The notes under the pieces are model-generated. The model had not been told where the DNA came from, searched no databases, and was given only the letters and a program-made list of their open reading frames with translations. A stretch of 64,000 nucleotides of DNA from Labyrinthula sp. Ha (lineage: Eukaryota > Sar > Bigyra > Labyrinthulida > Labyrinthulaceae), in NCBI GenBank assembly GCA_015227615.1, contig JAALGZ010000002.1:1674001-1738000 (forward strand), in the 5' to 3' direction. Positions 1 to 10,580 of this stretch are shown piece after piece. The position numbers and the translations under genes are program-made. Numbering within the stretch: the stretch's first letter is position 1; each line of letters opens with the position of its first letter.

Positions 1-2920
1 GTTCTTTTCAGAGAGGAGAGTTACATCAAAATCGTAAAATATATTAATTTCAATAAATCCTAACTTAAATTCCACAAAAAAAGTATTTCTCGTTCCATAT
101 GAACGGTGCAACTAGTTATTTGAGCATTAATAATAACTACAGTATATTATTTACAGATATCAATGATAACTGACATTATTATGGGCAATCTATTAAGAGA
201 GAGCCACAACACAACAAAAAAAATCATGTGAGTTCTATTATAGACACATGGTAATGTAATATGTTAATTACAGGTGGAATACATTTGTTACCTAGGGTTC
301 GTACTTGCTTAATGAGCTGCAGAAAGAAGTTTTAAATGCAGTAGCTCTTTTAATCTTAATAAAACAATATTTAATTTCCAGTTGGAAAACGCTAAAATAT
401 ATACAAGGGCCCAACATAACTGGCCTCCTCAAAATACCACATTTAACTAGCCAGCTTGTTAACATGCAAAAGTCAAAATAAGTATAGACTAACTGACAAG
501 GTAGTTTCTATCAACTAGAATATGGTGGGTAATCCTTTATTCCTATGTGCAAAGGTCACTAGCAAGACTTAGCTGCAAGACAGTTTAAATACTACTTGAT
601 ATTAGAAATAACTTCATAGTTTATTGTGCGCAACTGATTTAAAAACTTGTGGGTAGACTGAATTTCAACGGAAGTATGGTTATCATTACCGGGTTTACAA
701 ACATCGACTCCGAAAATGGACTATACTCCAGTGAAGATAAAATTCCGCTCGGAAATCAGAAACCCTAAGCTAAGATGGGCTTCTTAACAACATCAAATTT
801 CCAGATAGCATTGTTTTGTCAGTTATTTGATGGGCTGAACTCAAAGAGGAGAACTCGTGCTGCGAGTAGGTCACATAGGATTCTTAGGTAAGGGCGAAGA
901 ATGGAAGAAAAAACTAACATAAGAAGCCTCTTAAGCTTAAAGAAATATTAGGCCATCAGGCTACATATATGTCTGAGGCTTCTGGATTTTTAGCCAGGGC
1001 GCTAATAATCACGACCATTTATTCATTTCCTCAAAGCATAGACTTCCACGTTAAGACCTCACTAAATGAACACCACCGTCTGGAAATAAATATTTCCCAT
1101 TTGGAAACAGTATATGGCAAAATCCCGGGATAACATGACCACATACTCCGCTTTCCTGTGGGTCCTCTGTGGGCAACTTGCCCACAAAGTCTTATTTTCG
1201 AAACACGAAAACTCTTCCTCCTTAATTAAAATTTTCTCAATTATTATATTGGTCAAAATCGTTTTCCCAATGCTGCATGATACTTTATTATTTTGTAGAG
1301 CATATTCTAGAACTATTTAAATAGTGTTATGACCTGAAATATACTATCCCAACGTTAAGCGCTCTTAATCTTTTAATTTTTGTAATTATATTACCCGAGG
1401 AATCATTGCACAAATAAGAAGGAGATTGCAGTAACACCAAGCTTTAGCCTTTCAAGCGAAGCATATATTCCATCGTCAAGTAACTTCCTATAACTTTTAC
1501 GGTGCTTCTATACGGTTTCAAAGCGACTTAAACAACTTGAAATATTTCTGCCCTAGAGAAGAATACTCTCCTAATATGAGGCGATTCCAGAATTATTCTA
1601 TGACTACTTTCTAGATCTTACTTCAGCTCTACTTTTTTCAAACGAACAAAAAATCCATCCTCCTACCCGCCACATTCATCTTACTAAAAATATTTCTGTC
1701 CATATGGCGTGTCTCCCTTCGTTTCGCTCGACGTCTGAAAACTTTCTTTTTTCCTCACCCACTCCTAAGCTCCTATGTGATCTATTTCAATAAAATATTA
1801 TTCAAAGGAAACCTTCCTACAACCTAAATCAAATCTCTTTTTTCCATCGGCACCAATTTATCAGACAGGTTATTAACATCGTGGACCGTTTTAGGGTCAA
1901 TCCAAGTTGTAACATATTGCCACTTCTAATATACTTATCATACGACTTGATAGTGTAATAACCATATCTATCACAACCTACTTTTGTAATATCAGAGTTC
2001 TTTAGAAGTTATCTTGTATTTCACTAGCTATATATGTAGCTCACGGCAAGATTAAAGTAATTGTTCTAAAATCTAAATGTGATCAATTTTCTACCTTTTT
2101 CTTTAAGCCAGTTAGAGTATTTGAGATTTAAAATAACATTTTCTACAAATTCAGTTAAAATTGGATGAACCTTTGAAGCTATGTGAATGACTGAAAAAAA
2201 TAATATGTTTATATTACAAGTTACGCTTTGTGCATGCCATTCAATGAACATATAACATCCAATTTAACTATTGCCATTACTGAAAACATGTTGTTCTTAA
2301 AGATCTTGATAGGAATTGAAACTTAATCTTTCTTTAAACTTCTCTTTCAAGAAAAATTCACGAAGTATAATTTCTGGATCAAACGTTAATAACAATATTA
2401 TCTCCCAAATTAAGCTAGATTGATGGCGAGTTGTAGATTCACCATGTGGAAGGACATTTACACCATTCTTGTATATACATTTACATTTCTCTTACGAGTA
2501 CTTCAATTGCGAGAAAGCTCTACAAGAAAAAGGATTTTGGTATCTAGAGAGATGTTATTTATTATGGATGTTTTCTTCTGGGCTGAAACCTAAAGATTAT
2601 TATTATGCACTGACATTTGTAGGAAGTAAATGTTCAACCTAAGTGGTTTATCTTCATATGCTTAATTATTCTATTGCTAATTTCAATAATGTCACTATAG
2701 TAGTTACAGCTTTGAAACAATATGTCTACAACACTGCATCAATCATGCTGTTTTAGGAATAATAAGCAATAAGAATACTGAATTGTCTCTCTAAACATTT
2801 AATTTTAGAGATTGAAAGTGGGATCTATAATGTGTCCTATAATTTCATTGAGCAAGAAATTATAATTCTATCACATATATAATTTGACTGTTTGCTATTC
2901 TTGAATGTGGTGCAAAAAAT
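1..2920. other. gene-poor AT-rich sequence
   Basis: I see no convincing coding region here. The open frames are short, overlap on both strands and have no recognisable motif. The only distinct local structure is the 19-base palindrome at 1168-1186. The stretch ends just upstream of the first gene of the left gene island. Confidence 0.6.
1168..1186. repeat. 19-bp perfect palindrome with one central base
   Basis: Nine bases (TGTGGGCAA) are followed by a single C and then by their exact reverse complement (TTGCCCACA). The arms are GC-rich against a strongly AT-rich background. It could be a protein-binding site, but no gene lies close by. Confidence 0.6.
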
Positions 2921-3454
2921 ATGCCTAAACTCTACACTATTGACGAGCTCGAGCAAAGCTCTCATTCTCCAAATACAGAAATAGATCCTAATTTTATAAC
3001 AGTAGACCCAAAATCAAAAGATTTTTCTCAAGAGAGTACTAATGCATTAGATACCATCAAAACAGAATGGCTAAAAGCTAAACAAGTGGAAAACCATCTT
3101 AATTATCAAATTGATGACGCTTTTCGAAACTTTCTGATCATAAAGAGACTGAATAATAATTTAATGAACTTAACAAAGAAACTTAATTTTATAAAAAATC
3201 TAAATTTGAAGCTTAAGTCAGAGTTGAACAGGTCATTGCTGAAAACAAAAGAGAGATCTAGCTTAATTGAAGTAATGAAGAGAGACCTGGAACTTCATGA
3301 ACACAACTCATCCGTGTCAAAACTAAAGAACCAAGTTTTTCTTGAGAAGAGATGTGTTAATGAGTTAAAAGGAAAAGCTTCAAGAAATTTTCAACTGTTT
3401 TCTAGGAAGGAAAAGTTACTGAAATTCTTGGAGCGGCATTGTGAACGATCTTGA
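2921..3454 (+). CDS. hypothetical coiled-coil protein, 177 aa
   Basis: I do not recognise a family. The protein is hydrophilic, with an acidic N-terminus (residues 1-45) and a long Lys/Glu/Leu-rich region (about 45-175) with the heptad-like leucine spacing of a coiled coil. There is no signal peptide or membrane segment. The ATG at 2921 follows an A-rich leader and is the first in the frame. Its 3' end overlaps the convergent MORN gene by 64 bp, so one of the two C-termini runs through the other gene's coding sequence. It is probably a real gene at the left edge of a compact island, but this rests on length and composition only. Confidence 0.55.
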   Translation: MPKLYTIDELEQSSHSPNTEIDPNFITVDPKSKDFSQESTNALDTIKTEWLKAKQVENHLNYQIDDAFRNFLIIKRLNNNLMNLTKKLNFIKNLNLKLKSELNRSLLKTKERSSLIEVMKRDLELHEHNSSVSKLKNQVFLEKRCVNELKGKASRNFQLFSRKEKLLKFLERHCERS

Positions 3455-4089
3455 GAACTTATCTCCTTTCTCAAAATGAATTCCCCTGAGACAGCTTCTG
3501 CTTCAACCCAATTTCCCAGGTAGACGTCTCCATTAGAATAAAAAAGTTTTCCTTCACCATTTCTTAATCCATTTCTGTACATTCCCACAAAAGTAATTCT
3601 TAAATTCGTTCTTGTTTTGGGACTTGAGTACTTCCGGACTGTTACAGCGCCATCTAACTTTCCATCCTTGAAATTTCCTTCCATAATTTCGCATGTTCTT
3701 AAATTTGTCAATACACCAGCCCCATGTTTCACTCCAGATTTAAACTCTCCCTGGTACTCAAAATGTCCCTTTGGATCGTAAAATGAACCAAAACCGTCGA
3801 ACACGTCAACTTTAAATTCTCCAGAGTACACCAGACGTTTCCTTCCTCCAGAAATAACGTAAAGACTTCCATTTCCATACCTTTTTCCATCTCTAAAGCT
3901 TCCTGAGTATATTTGTCCATGCCGTTCATGAATTAAAGTACCAAACCCATGAAAAACATTTTTATTCCACTCTCCTTTGTAAACGAAACCTTCCTCAGGA
4001 AAGAAGATTCTCTTCCTAGAGCCATTTCTGGCTGCTTTTTTTTCTTTTTCGGACGAAAGGGTTGCTATTTTGTTTTGTTTAAAAGACAT
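3391..4089 (-). CDS. MORN-repeat protein, 232 aa
   Basis: A tandem series of MORN motifs (about 23 residues, core Y-x-G-x-[WF]-x-x-G-x-x-x-G-x-G) runs from about residue 35 to 210. Clear examples are 'YKGEWNKNVFHGFGTL', 'YSGSFRDGKRYGNGSL', 'YQGEFKSGVKHGAGVL' and 'FVGMYRNGLRNGEGKL'. The N-terminus is basic (Lys/Arg-rich, residues 1-30). MORN repeats form beta-hairpin arrays that commonly act as scaffolds at membranes or the cytoskeleton and are frequent in flagellar proteins. No enzymatic domain follows the repeats, so the partner is unknown. The start lies 21 bp from the 3' end of the Bud20-like gene, on the same strand. The 3' end overlaps the coiled-coil gene by 64 bp. Confidence 0.85.
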   Translation of the reverse strand: MSFKQNKIATLSSEKEKKAARNGSRKRIFFPEEGFVYKGEWNKNVFHGFGTLIHERHGQIYSGSFRDGKRYGNGSLYVISGGRKRLVYSGEFKVDVFDGFGSFYDPKGHFEYQGEFKSGVKHGAGVLTNLRTCEIMEGNFKDGKLDGAVTVRKYSSPKTRTNLRITFVGMYRNGLRNGEGKLFYSNGDVYLGNWVEAEAVSGEFILRKEISSQDRSQCRSKNFSNFSFLENS

Positions 4090-4110
4090 TTAGTTTTATC
4101 TACTTAACAA

Positions 4111-4490
4111 CTAATTACGCTTTGAGTACACTTCTTTGGAAATTCCAGCTGCTAAATTTGCTTCCTCTTGATTGTACTGCTCTTCCTTCAAATGCTTCAA
4201 TCTTCGTTTATACTTCTTTGTCTTCTTATGAGCATCAAGAGAGGGTTGATCAGTAAAATGTCGGTCTGTCTCTGCGCAGTAAAATTGCCCACCACCAGGG
4301 AGGTCTTCATCGTAAGGGATCTTTCTTGTCAATATTCCTTTCTTTATGTCATCCTACATATCAAAAACATAGAAATATATACCTGTATTTGGTCAACATC
4401 TTTTCTTCGGTGTTTTGTGGCAAGAAAGTTTCGCTTAAACCACTTCTTCTTTGACTTTGCTCCTTTCTTTGGTCTACTAGGTTGTCCCAT
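4111..4490 (-). CDS. Bud20/ZNF593-like 60S ribosome export factor, two exons, degenerate zinc finger
   Basis: Exon 1 (4490-4383) encodes 36 residues rich in Lys/Arg. After a 29-nt intron (4382-4354), exon 2 (4353-4111) encodes 80 residues, for 116 aa in total, normal for the family. The match runs throughout: basic N-terminus ending 'RRKDVDQIQ', then 'DEDLPGGGQFYC', 'HKKTKKYKRRLKHL' and 'YNQEEANLAAG'. Bud20/ZNF593 proteins shuttle with pre-60S ribosomes and help nuclear export. Oddly, two of the four C2H2 zinc ligands are gone. The second Cys of CxxC is Thr (CAET) and the second His is Tyr (KKYKRR), so the finger may fold without zinc. The gene shares a 103-bp divergent promoter with the membrane-protein gene to its right. 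Confidence 0.85.
4354..4382 (-). other. 29-nt spliceosomal intron in the Bud20-like gene
   Basis: On the minus strand the intron begins GTATAT and ends TAG. Removing it joins exon 1 (108 nt, phase 0) to exon 2 in frame and restores the family's conserved junction between the basic N-terminus and the 'DLPG' motif. Without splicing the frame does not continue from the upstream ATG. Its length equals that of the COG5 intron. Confidence 0.85.
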
Positions 4491-4593
4491 TTCAGTTTCT
4501 ATGTTTCAGTTGAGCCAATCAGATTCATATATATATGATTCTGATTGGATATATAATTTAATAGGCAAACTAGAACAAAGAAGAAAAGACAAA
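4491..4593. promoter_or_regulatory. bidirectional promoter with 34-bp CCAAT palindrome
   Basis: The 103 bp separate the start codons of the divergent Bud20-like gene and the small membrane protein. At 4515-4548 lies an inverted repeat in which 16 of 17 base pairs match. The outer arms are CCAATCAGA and TCTGATTGG, so a CCAAT box points each way, and the core is the palindrome TCATATATATATGA. CCAAT is the established NF-Y/HAP binding motif; its use here is inferred. The symmetry fits a promoter serving both genes equally. Confidence 0.7.
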
Positions 4594-4977
4594 ATGTCAA
4601 GTTCAATAGAAACTCTATCTCTTGACACTTTTACTGATGGACAACGAAATGCTCTTATTGTGTCTCATATTATTATATTTATTGGTTTTTTGTTAACAAC
4701 TTTTGCTGACAGGTTATTTACTAGCTTCAGGGTGCTTACTATAAAAAAACAAAAGGAACAAAACTTTGAAGATTTGGATAAGTTTGTACCTGATTTCTCT
4801 AAGGCAGGATATGAAAAATCAAAAGAAATATCATATCAAAGAAAACATTCAAAACCCCATAATTTTGATGATTACGAGTTCAATAACAAAGAAGAAGTTC
4901 TATATAATGCTGAGGATGTAAAAATTAATGCTACAGAATTTGCAGGAATAGCACCAAACGAAGGAGTTGATCTGTAA
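4594..4977 (+). CDS. small single-pass membrane protein, 127 aa
   Basis: I chose the ATG at 4594. The frame is open further upstream, but the in-frame ATG at 4501 lies within the symmetric promoter, and the region before it is antisense to the Bud20-like gene. Residues about 22-45 form one hydrophobic segment ('ALIVSHIIIFIGFLLTTF'), followed by a basic patch and a hydrophilic, charged tail of about 75 residues ('KKQKEQNFEDLDKF'). This suggests a tail exposed to the cytosol. I do not recognise the family. The stop codon is six bases from the end of the convergent SAP-RCC1 gene. Confidence 0.6.
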   Translation: MSSSIETLSLDTFTDGQRNALIVSHIIIFIGFLLTTFADRLFTSFRVLTIKKQKEQNFEDLDKFVPDFSKAGYEKSKEISYQRKHSKPHNFDDYEFNNKEEVLYNAEDVKINATEFAGIAPNEGVDL

Positions 4978-4983
4978 AATGAT

Positions 4984-6897
4984 TCAAATTGTATGAAATA
5001 TATTTCTGCATCTACATTCTACACAAATATTAGGCTTGAGTAGGTGCGGTTCAAAACCATTACATTTTCCGCATCTGTTACATTGCTTTCCGTTAAATAT
5101 TGTTAGCTCAACTTTTGTTTTCTCATGTGATTTTTTTTCCTCTATTTTTTGATGTTCACCTTCAACTAAATAATTTTCATCCTCCTCTTTCCCCTCGTCT
5201 ACTTTTTTTTCTTCCTGCTCAAGTAAATATTCCTGCCATTCTTCTTCCGTGGGTCCTTCATAAGGTCCAGTGACGATCAATGAGAAGCCATCTCCAGCAC
5301 AAAAATCAATTATGGGTCCTCTACCAACACGCTCAACTCTTTGTCCATATACGTACTTTCCGAATTCTGGTACAACTTCCGGAATGAAAGTATGGTTTGC
5401 CCCTGCTTCTGCAGAATCTTTCCACTGTGGATTAAACTTTCGAGCCCTACCTAGTTCTCCAAACTCATCACTACCCCAAGAAAAGAGACGGCCATTGGAG
5501 GTTAAGGCAAGTACGTGGTTAGCTCCAGACTTTATCTTTACAGGGTAGATTCGTAGATCCCCCATAATGGTTGACCTTACAGGGAATGCTGAATAACTTG
5601 TCCCTGGCAGCTTTACAGCAAGTTGACCAAAATAATTTGACCCAAAGGAAAAGATAGCGCCTCCAGTAAAGAAAACTGATGGTTGCACAATAATGTTGGA
5701 ATGGTTCTTACCTAGCGCAAAGTCCAGCACGTTTCCCTTAATGGATTCAACAAGGCACGGGAAGTTTCTTCCTTTCGTGTCACCATGTCCGAGTTTTCCA
5801 CAATCTCCTTCTCCCCAAGTATAAATTTGATTGTACGTTGTGCAAAATGCTGCATGACTCATTCCACAACTAATTTTTCTAATTTTTAGCTTGTTTTTAA
5901 AGGGCAGCTTTTTCTCAAGAAAATCAAGCTTGATTTCTGTAGACCAAGTAAAAAGTTTTTGGCGAAAGCATTCATCATTAACTTGTTTACATTCAGCAAG
6001 GATTAAGAGTTGATCTGCTCCTGCTGCCGATGATATTACCTTAGTAGTGGTATTTTTAAATTGTGGTACTCTAAATCCATCAATGGACTTTTTTCTAGGT
6101 CTTAACTTCCAAGCTTTTCCTTCTACATGAATCGGTAAATCACCCCAAAAATGTAAATCTCCATCTTTTGTTACAGCAGAAAAAAAATTGTTTCCAGTTT
6201 TGACATTTATGCTTTCCTCTCCTTGCATTTCTTTTACCATTTTAATTCTCCTATCTCTTTGAAAACCCGGCACCTCATCCTCTTCGCTACTAACTCCATC
6301 TGACGAATCACTCTCTGGGATGAAAACTCCCAACTCTCTAGCTTTCTGCTTTAAAGTTTCATTTGGAGAAATCCTTGCAGCTTTTTGCCTAGTTTTCCAT
6401 CTACTTTTTTTTGCTTGAGTTGTTTTAAATCTTTGAGGCCAAGAGAAAACTTCATGTGACTTTGTTAATGCAATTGAAAACTCGTTAAAACTGCTCACTC
6501 TGATCACATGTTTGCCTCGAAAAAATGGAATGGCAACAGGGCGCTGAATTTTTTCTGAGTTTTTATTCTGTAAACCCAACTGTCCATCTAAATTGTTTCC
6601 AAATGCGTAAACACATCCCTGCTCTTCGAGCAATATTTCTGCCCTTTCCTTTGATTCTTGAAGTATAAGGCCTTCCAAAACTTCTTTTCTTTCATTCTGA
6701 ATAAAAGAAATTAATCTTTTTCGTAATAGTGACTTCTTTCCTTTTATTTCTAAACCTTTGGATTCTAAAACTAATCTCAAATCTCTTGCATTAAGCTTCA
6801 ATATTTCTGCTTCGTCCCAAAACTGTACAGAAAACTTGTTTTCCTGCTTGACTTCATTTTCTGTTTTTTCTACTTTAATTCCAGAAGAAATATTCAT
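4984..6897 (-). CDS. SAP-domain and RCC1-repeat protein, about 637 aa
   Basis: An N-terminal SAP motif (about residues 30-65, 'LNARDLRLVLESKGLEIKGK') is typical of proteins that bind AT-rich DNA or chromatin. It is followed by RCC1-type blades: 'VYAFGNNLDGQLGLQ', 'LHFWGDL', 'IYTWGEGDCGKLGHGD', 'IFSFGSNYFGQLAV' and 'LFSWGSDEFGELGRA'. The middle blades are divergent, separated by a charged insert (about residues 165-225). An acidic linker leads to a C-terminal Cys-rich cluster ('CNRCGKCNG...CVECRC') that may bind zinc. RCC1 propellers bind chromatin or small GTPases. The fusion suggests a chromatin role, but an exchange-factor activity cannot be inferred. I prefer the ATG at 6897; an in-frame ATG at 6924 would add nine hydrophobic residues. 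It lies close downstream of the RS-protein gene on the same strand. Confidence 0.8.
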   Translation of the reverse strand: MNISSGIKVEKTENEVKQENKFSVQFWDEAEILKLNARDLRLVLESKGLEIKGKKSLLRKRLISFIQNERKEVLEGLILQESKERAEILLEEQGCVYAFGNNLDGQLGLQNKNSEKIQRPVAIPFFRGKHVIRVSSFNEFSIALTKSHEVFSWPQRFKTTQAKKSRWKTRQKAARISPNETLKQKARELGVFIPESDSSDGVSSEEDEVPGFQRDRRIKMVKEMQGEESINVKTGNNFFSAVTKDGDLHFWGDLPIHVEGKAWKLRPRKKSIDGFRVPQFKNTTTKVISSAAGADQLLILAECKQVNDECFRQKLFTWSTEIKLDFLEKKLPFKNKLKIRKISCGMSHAAFCTTYNQIYTWGEGDCGKLGHGDTKGRNFPCLVESIKGNVLDFALGKNHSNIIVQPSVFFTGGAIFSFGSNYFGQLAVKLPGTSYSAFPVRSTIMGDLRIYPVKIKSGANHVLALTSNGRLFSWGSDEFGELGRARKFNPQWKDSAEAGANHTFIPEVVPEFGKYVYGQRVERVGRGPIIDFCAGDGFSLIVTGPYEGPTEEEWQEYLLEQEEKKVDEGKEEDENYLVEGEHQKIEEKKSHEKTKVELTIFNGKQCNRCGKCNGFEPHLLKPNICVECRCRNIFHTI

Positions 6898-6944
6898 TTT
6901 AAACCGAAAGAATTCAAAAAGCATTGGACAGAAGGACTTATAAT

Positions 6945-7655
6945 TTAAATACTTGCACCACTTCTACTGCCTCTGCTTCTACTACGACTTCTACTTCTTC
7001 TTGATCTGGAGCTTCGTGATGAGCTACGCTTAGATCTAGCTGAGCTACGGGAAGATCCTCTACTATCTCGTCTATGCCTTTCTGATCGGGATGTAGAACG
7101 AGACCTTGATCGTTTTTCTCTCTTACTCTTCTTCGACTTTTTTTCTTTTTTCTCTTTTTTATGTTTTTTCTTCCTCTTACTGCTTCTTGATCTTGAAGAT
7201 GCACTGCTTCGTAAAGAATCATCTGACATATTATCATCAGTATATAAATCATCATCATCCGATTTTGATTTCCTCTTTTTTTCCTTTTTCTTAGAACTTC
7301 CTTTGACTATCTTTCTAGCATTTTTAAACACTTTCAAAATATATTTACGGTTTTCACTTGAGATAGAAAGCTTCTTTAAGTCCTTATCAGATACTTTTTT
7401 TAGTTTTCCTAGGCTATTGACGCCAAGATCATCTATGATTTTCGTTTCAAACTTTAGTAAACTTGGTGAAGCTGATCGAAGTATATACTTGATTTGTTCC
7501 AGCTCAGTGTCAATATTTTGTGATTCAAGGGAACGATTTGATTCTATGGAAAACTGAAGATTAAAAATAGAATCAAATTCTTCAATTTCTTCATCACTGC
7601 TTGAAGAATCATCTGTGTCAGACGACGAATATGTTCTTCGCCGACTTTTGCCCAT
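6945..7655 (-). CDS. RS-domain (Arg/Ser-rich) protein, 236 aa, probable splicing-related factor
   Basis: The N-terminus carries an acidic serine run ('SSSDTDDSSSSDEEIEEF'). Residues about 50-115 form a compact helical region ('KIIDDLGVNSLGKLKKVSDK'), possibly SAM/HhH-like. The C-terminal half is Lys-rich and then a long Arg-Ser/Ser-Arg repeat. RS domains mediate protein contacts in pre-mRNA splicing and are regulated by serine phosphorylation. No RRM is visible, so this is an SR-related protein rather than a classical SR protein. A 6-bp inverted repeat (TTCTGT/ACAGAA, 7664-7680) lies just upstream of the ATG. The 3' end is 47 bp from the SAP-RCC1 start on the same strand. Confidence 0.8.
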   Translation of the reverse strand: MGKSRRRTYSSSDTDDSSSSDEEIEEFDSIFNLQFSIESNRSLESQNIDTELEQIKYILRSASPSLLKFETKIIDDLGVNSLGKLKKVSDKDLKKLSISSENRKYILKVFKNARKIVKGSSKKKEKKRKSKSDDDDLYTDDNMSDDSLRSSASSRSRSSKRKKKHKKEKKEKKSKKSKREKRSRSRSTSRSERHRRDSRGSSRSSARSKRSSSRSSRSRRSRSRSRSRGSRSGASI

Positions 7656-10580
7656 TTTGGTTTTTCTGTTATTGACAGAATCAGGGTAATCTTATATTGA
7701 GTTAAGGACTTGGTGTATACTTTGTCTTTCTCAATTACATATATGCTATATCTAGAACATAAACAGAGAGATTCATTTTGTAAGTTATGAAAACCTATGT
7801 TAGGATATATAAGTACATGAAATAGTATCTGGAGTTATATAAATTATTTAAGGAAATAATTGAGTTCTCATACATTTGGCTACCAACTGCCTAATTCCTT
7901 CAAAAGTATATGCGGATAGCTTTGACTTTCTGTTATAGCATCAAATAGCTATGGCTTTACTTTGTTTAAATATTAAATAACTTTATTTTACTCTAAATTC
8001 TTTTAAAGGTCTGTCTTAAATTTTAATTTCTTTACAGATTCGCCACTTTAATTTTCTTCTGAAATCCTTCAGTTACAACAACAAATGTCCTGTTAGCAGA
8101 AAAGACCTTATCACTTGGAAATTTTATTTATTATGTGCAAAATCTAAAAAATATAGTACTGGAAATATATTAGAAAGTTTCAAAAGTAGACATTGACTTA
8201 AATCCACTGATTTCTAGAAATAACTATATCAAAACGTTTGTTTGCAAGTTACATAGCTTAATGTCCTGTTTAAATAATTGCAATCTGCACAGTTCTTGAA
8301 AAATGTTACATATATGAAAGGGGAAATTTTGTTTATAATATTTCTGAAATAACACTCCTTTATATAGCTGTCTAATTTTCCTGCTTTCTGTCAGCTAATG
8401 AAATCTAAGTGGTTTAGGAAAAGAATAAGAATCCGTGCCCATGGAAGCTTCTAATTATAATAAGTAGAAATTAAATATAAATTCACTAACTTTCCAGATA
8501 TACTCAAGAGTGGAAATCGAGGAAATAGCGTAAGTATTCAGGTTCTAAGTTGGATTAAAATCTGAAATCAGCTAATCATGGACTTTAACTAAGAAACATG
8601 CCAAGGGTTTATTAATTTTAAATCAACAACTGAATGATGTTTACTTATGAACTAAGAAACAAAGTCAAAGCCAATATTAGACTGGAACATCGCAATAAAC
8701 TCATCGTTAATATATCAAGTTTTGAAAATTATTCTCTGACAGAAAGCCCATCCATTCTTAAGCTTATGGAGATCATTACGGTAAAACTTTCAAAATTAAA
8801 TCTTGAAGCAAGAATACCAGAGAAAAGAAAATTTTACCTAGATTACATGGCAAATATCCTTGCTAATATATAACGGATTATTATTATTCAATCAAAGACC
8901 GAAACACGACTAGTATTTCTTGACACCTAATATAATTTCTAATTCTTCGAACAATTGTAATTTGAAGATATTGAATCAAGAAAATGTAAAGTGCTTTCAC
9001 GTTTAATTGTTTCACAATCAATACATGGTTATTTTAGTTACCAATATCCAAATAACAATGTGAAAATATTTTCTTGATATCCAAAAAAGGACTATGGTTA
9101 CACCAGGTAACTCTAAACAAACCATATGTGCAAATAAAATTGATTGAAAAGGAATATTTTCAAAGAGTAAAGCCATATATTCTATTCGTTCAATTTAGTG
9201 GAAATAAAAAAGCTTGGAACATAGTATACAAGGAGTTCATTCCGTGCTACTAGTTGAGATAACCCAGGAAGTAACGAGTATTCTAGATTAATAGTTAGTT
9301 TTTATGTTTTTTTGATTCATACTTTGAAACCATATTTTGCGCCTTTGGAAGGATCGGCACTTTAGTGGCGGCTCAGAGCGGGTCCACTTTCAGATAAGAT
9401 TTAGAGTTGTAACTAATCACTGCCATAGAATGAAATGGCAAGTAATTACAGAACGGTAACTACTCTTGAAATATCGGGTTTTACCTAGACATTTGTATGG
9501 TAAACCATCGCTCATATCTGTAGTATCAACAACATAATAAAGGTTTTTTTATATACCTAGTTTTAAAAGTCATGCCTGTGATATTTTTTTCATAGGTTGC
9601 AACCACATTGTGTTTGAATACATTTTTTATCTTTTCTATAACAGGCAACTCGAGGAATTTCTAGATTTGTGATAATTAATGAACCTGTAAAATGAAGATT
9701 TAGTTTCGTATTTATATTTCGCACAATTGCTTTTTAAAATTTGATAAGGTTTAATGATATTCCCCTAGAGACATTTTTAATGTACATATTGTAACCGGAT
9801 TTTCCTCTAGGTAAAGAACCAATGCTCCTTAAAGCCTGTGTAGCAATCATTCTAAGTTATAATGAGAGAGTTCGCTAAATAATTGAATTCACAAAATATA
9901 AGAATAAAAACAAATTTTAGACTTAGTAACCCAATAAATTAAGCGTAATAGAGCTAACCAAATTAAGGCTCATTTAAGCAAACTAAAAGAGCTTGTATCA
10001 ACTAATTTGCCAAACTAAGGCATAGTAATGAGTAGAAAGAGCTTTAACTTGTTGATTCAATTCTCTACTTCATCTTAATTTATTGGGTTTCTATTTAACT
10101 AAAAGTGAGTTTTATTCAAAGTAAAGTAACCTAGTTTTCATCAGCAACACAGCAGCAGACAAACTTGGAAGCAACATCATGGCCACCTGTCGTTACTAAT
10201 GAGTTCCCCGCTCTAGTAATTGTAATTGGGAAAGGAATATATATTAGAATCTTGGTAGAATTTAAATTACAGAGTATGATGCATAGCTCCCGGTGATCAA
10301 CTGTCTTACTCCTAGAATTAGGCATAGTTCTCTTAGTCAAGAGCAGTTTATTCTCCCAGGGTCACTAGAGTAACGATTCGAAATCATAGTACAAAAATTT
10401 CAATTTATAAGGATAAAGTGGAAACTTTCTTTTAAGCGAAAATATAAAATAATGCACTTATAATTTTAGGGCTTGGTTTCGTTTAGGTATGAAAACAAAC
10501 CACCAAAAGCTTAGGACAAATGCTCGACCTGCAATGAGTAAAGAGAAAACCATGGTAATGTCATATCGTGTCTCACCAGT
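7656..10580. other. gene-poor AT-rich sequence between the two gene islands
   Basis: No supported gene. The longest frames (8634-8873 plus, 79 aa; 10131-10340 minus, 69 aa) show no recognisable motif and are within what AT-rich sequence gives by chance. A small GC-richer patch lies near 9345-9390. Confidence 0.5.

Noticed and set aside
4168-4593. Upstream extension of the small membrane protein frame
   Set aside because: It is antisense to the Bud20-like exons and crosses the palindromic promoter; the ATG at 4594 is more plausible.
8634-8873. 79-aa plus-strand open frame between the gene islands
   Set aside because: Low-complexity AT-rich codons and no recognisable domain; not supported as a gene.
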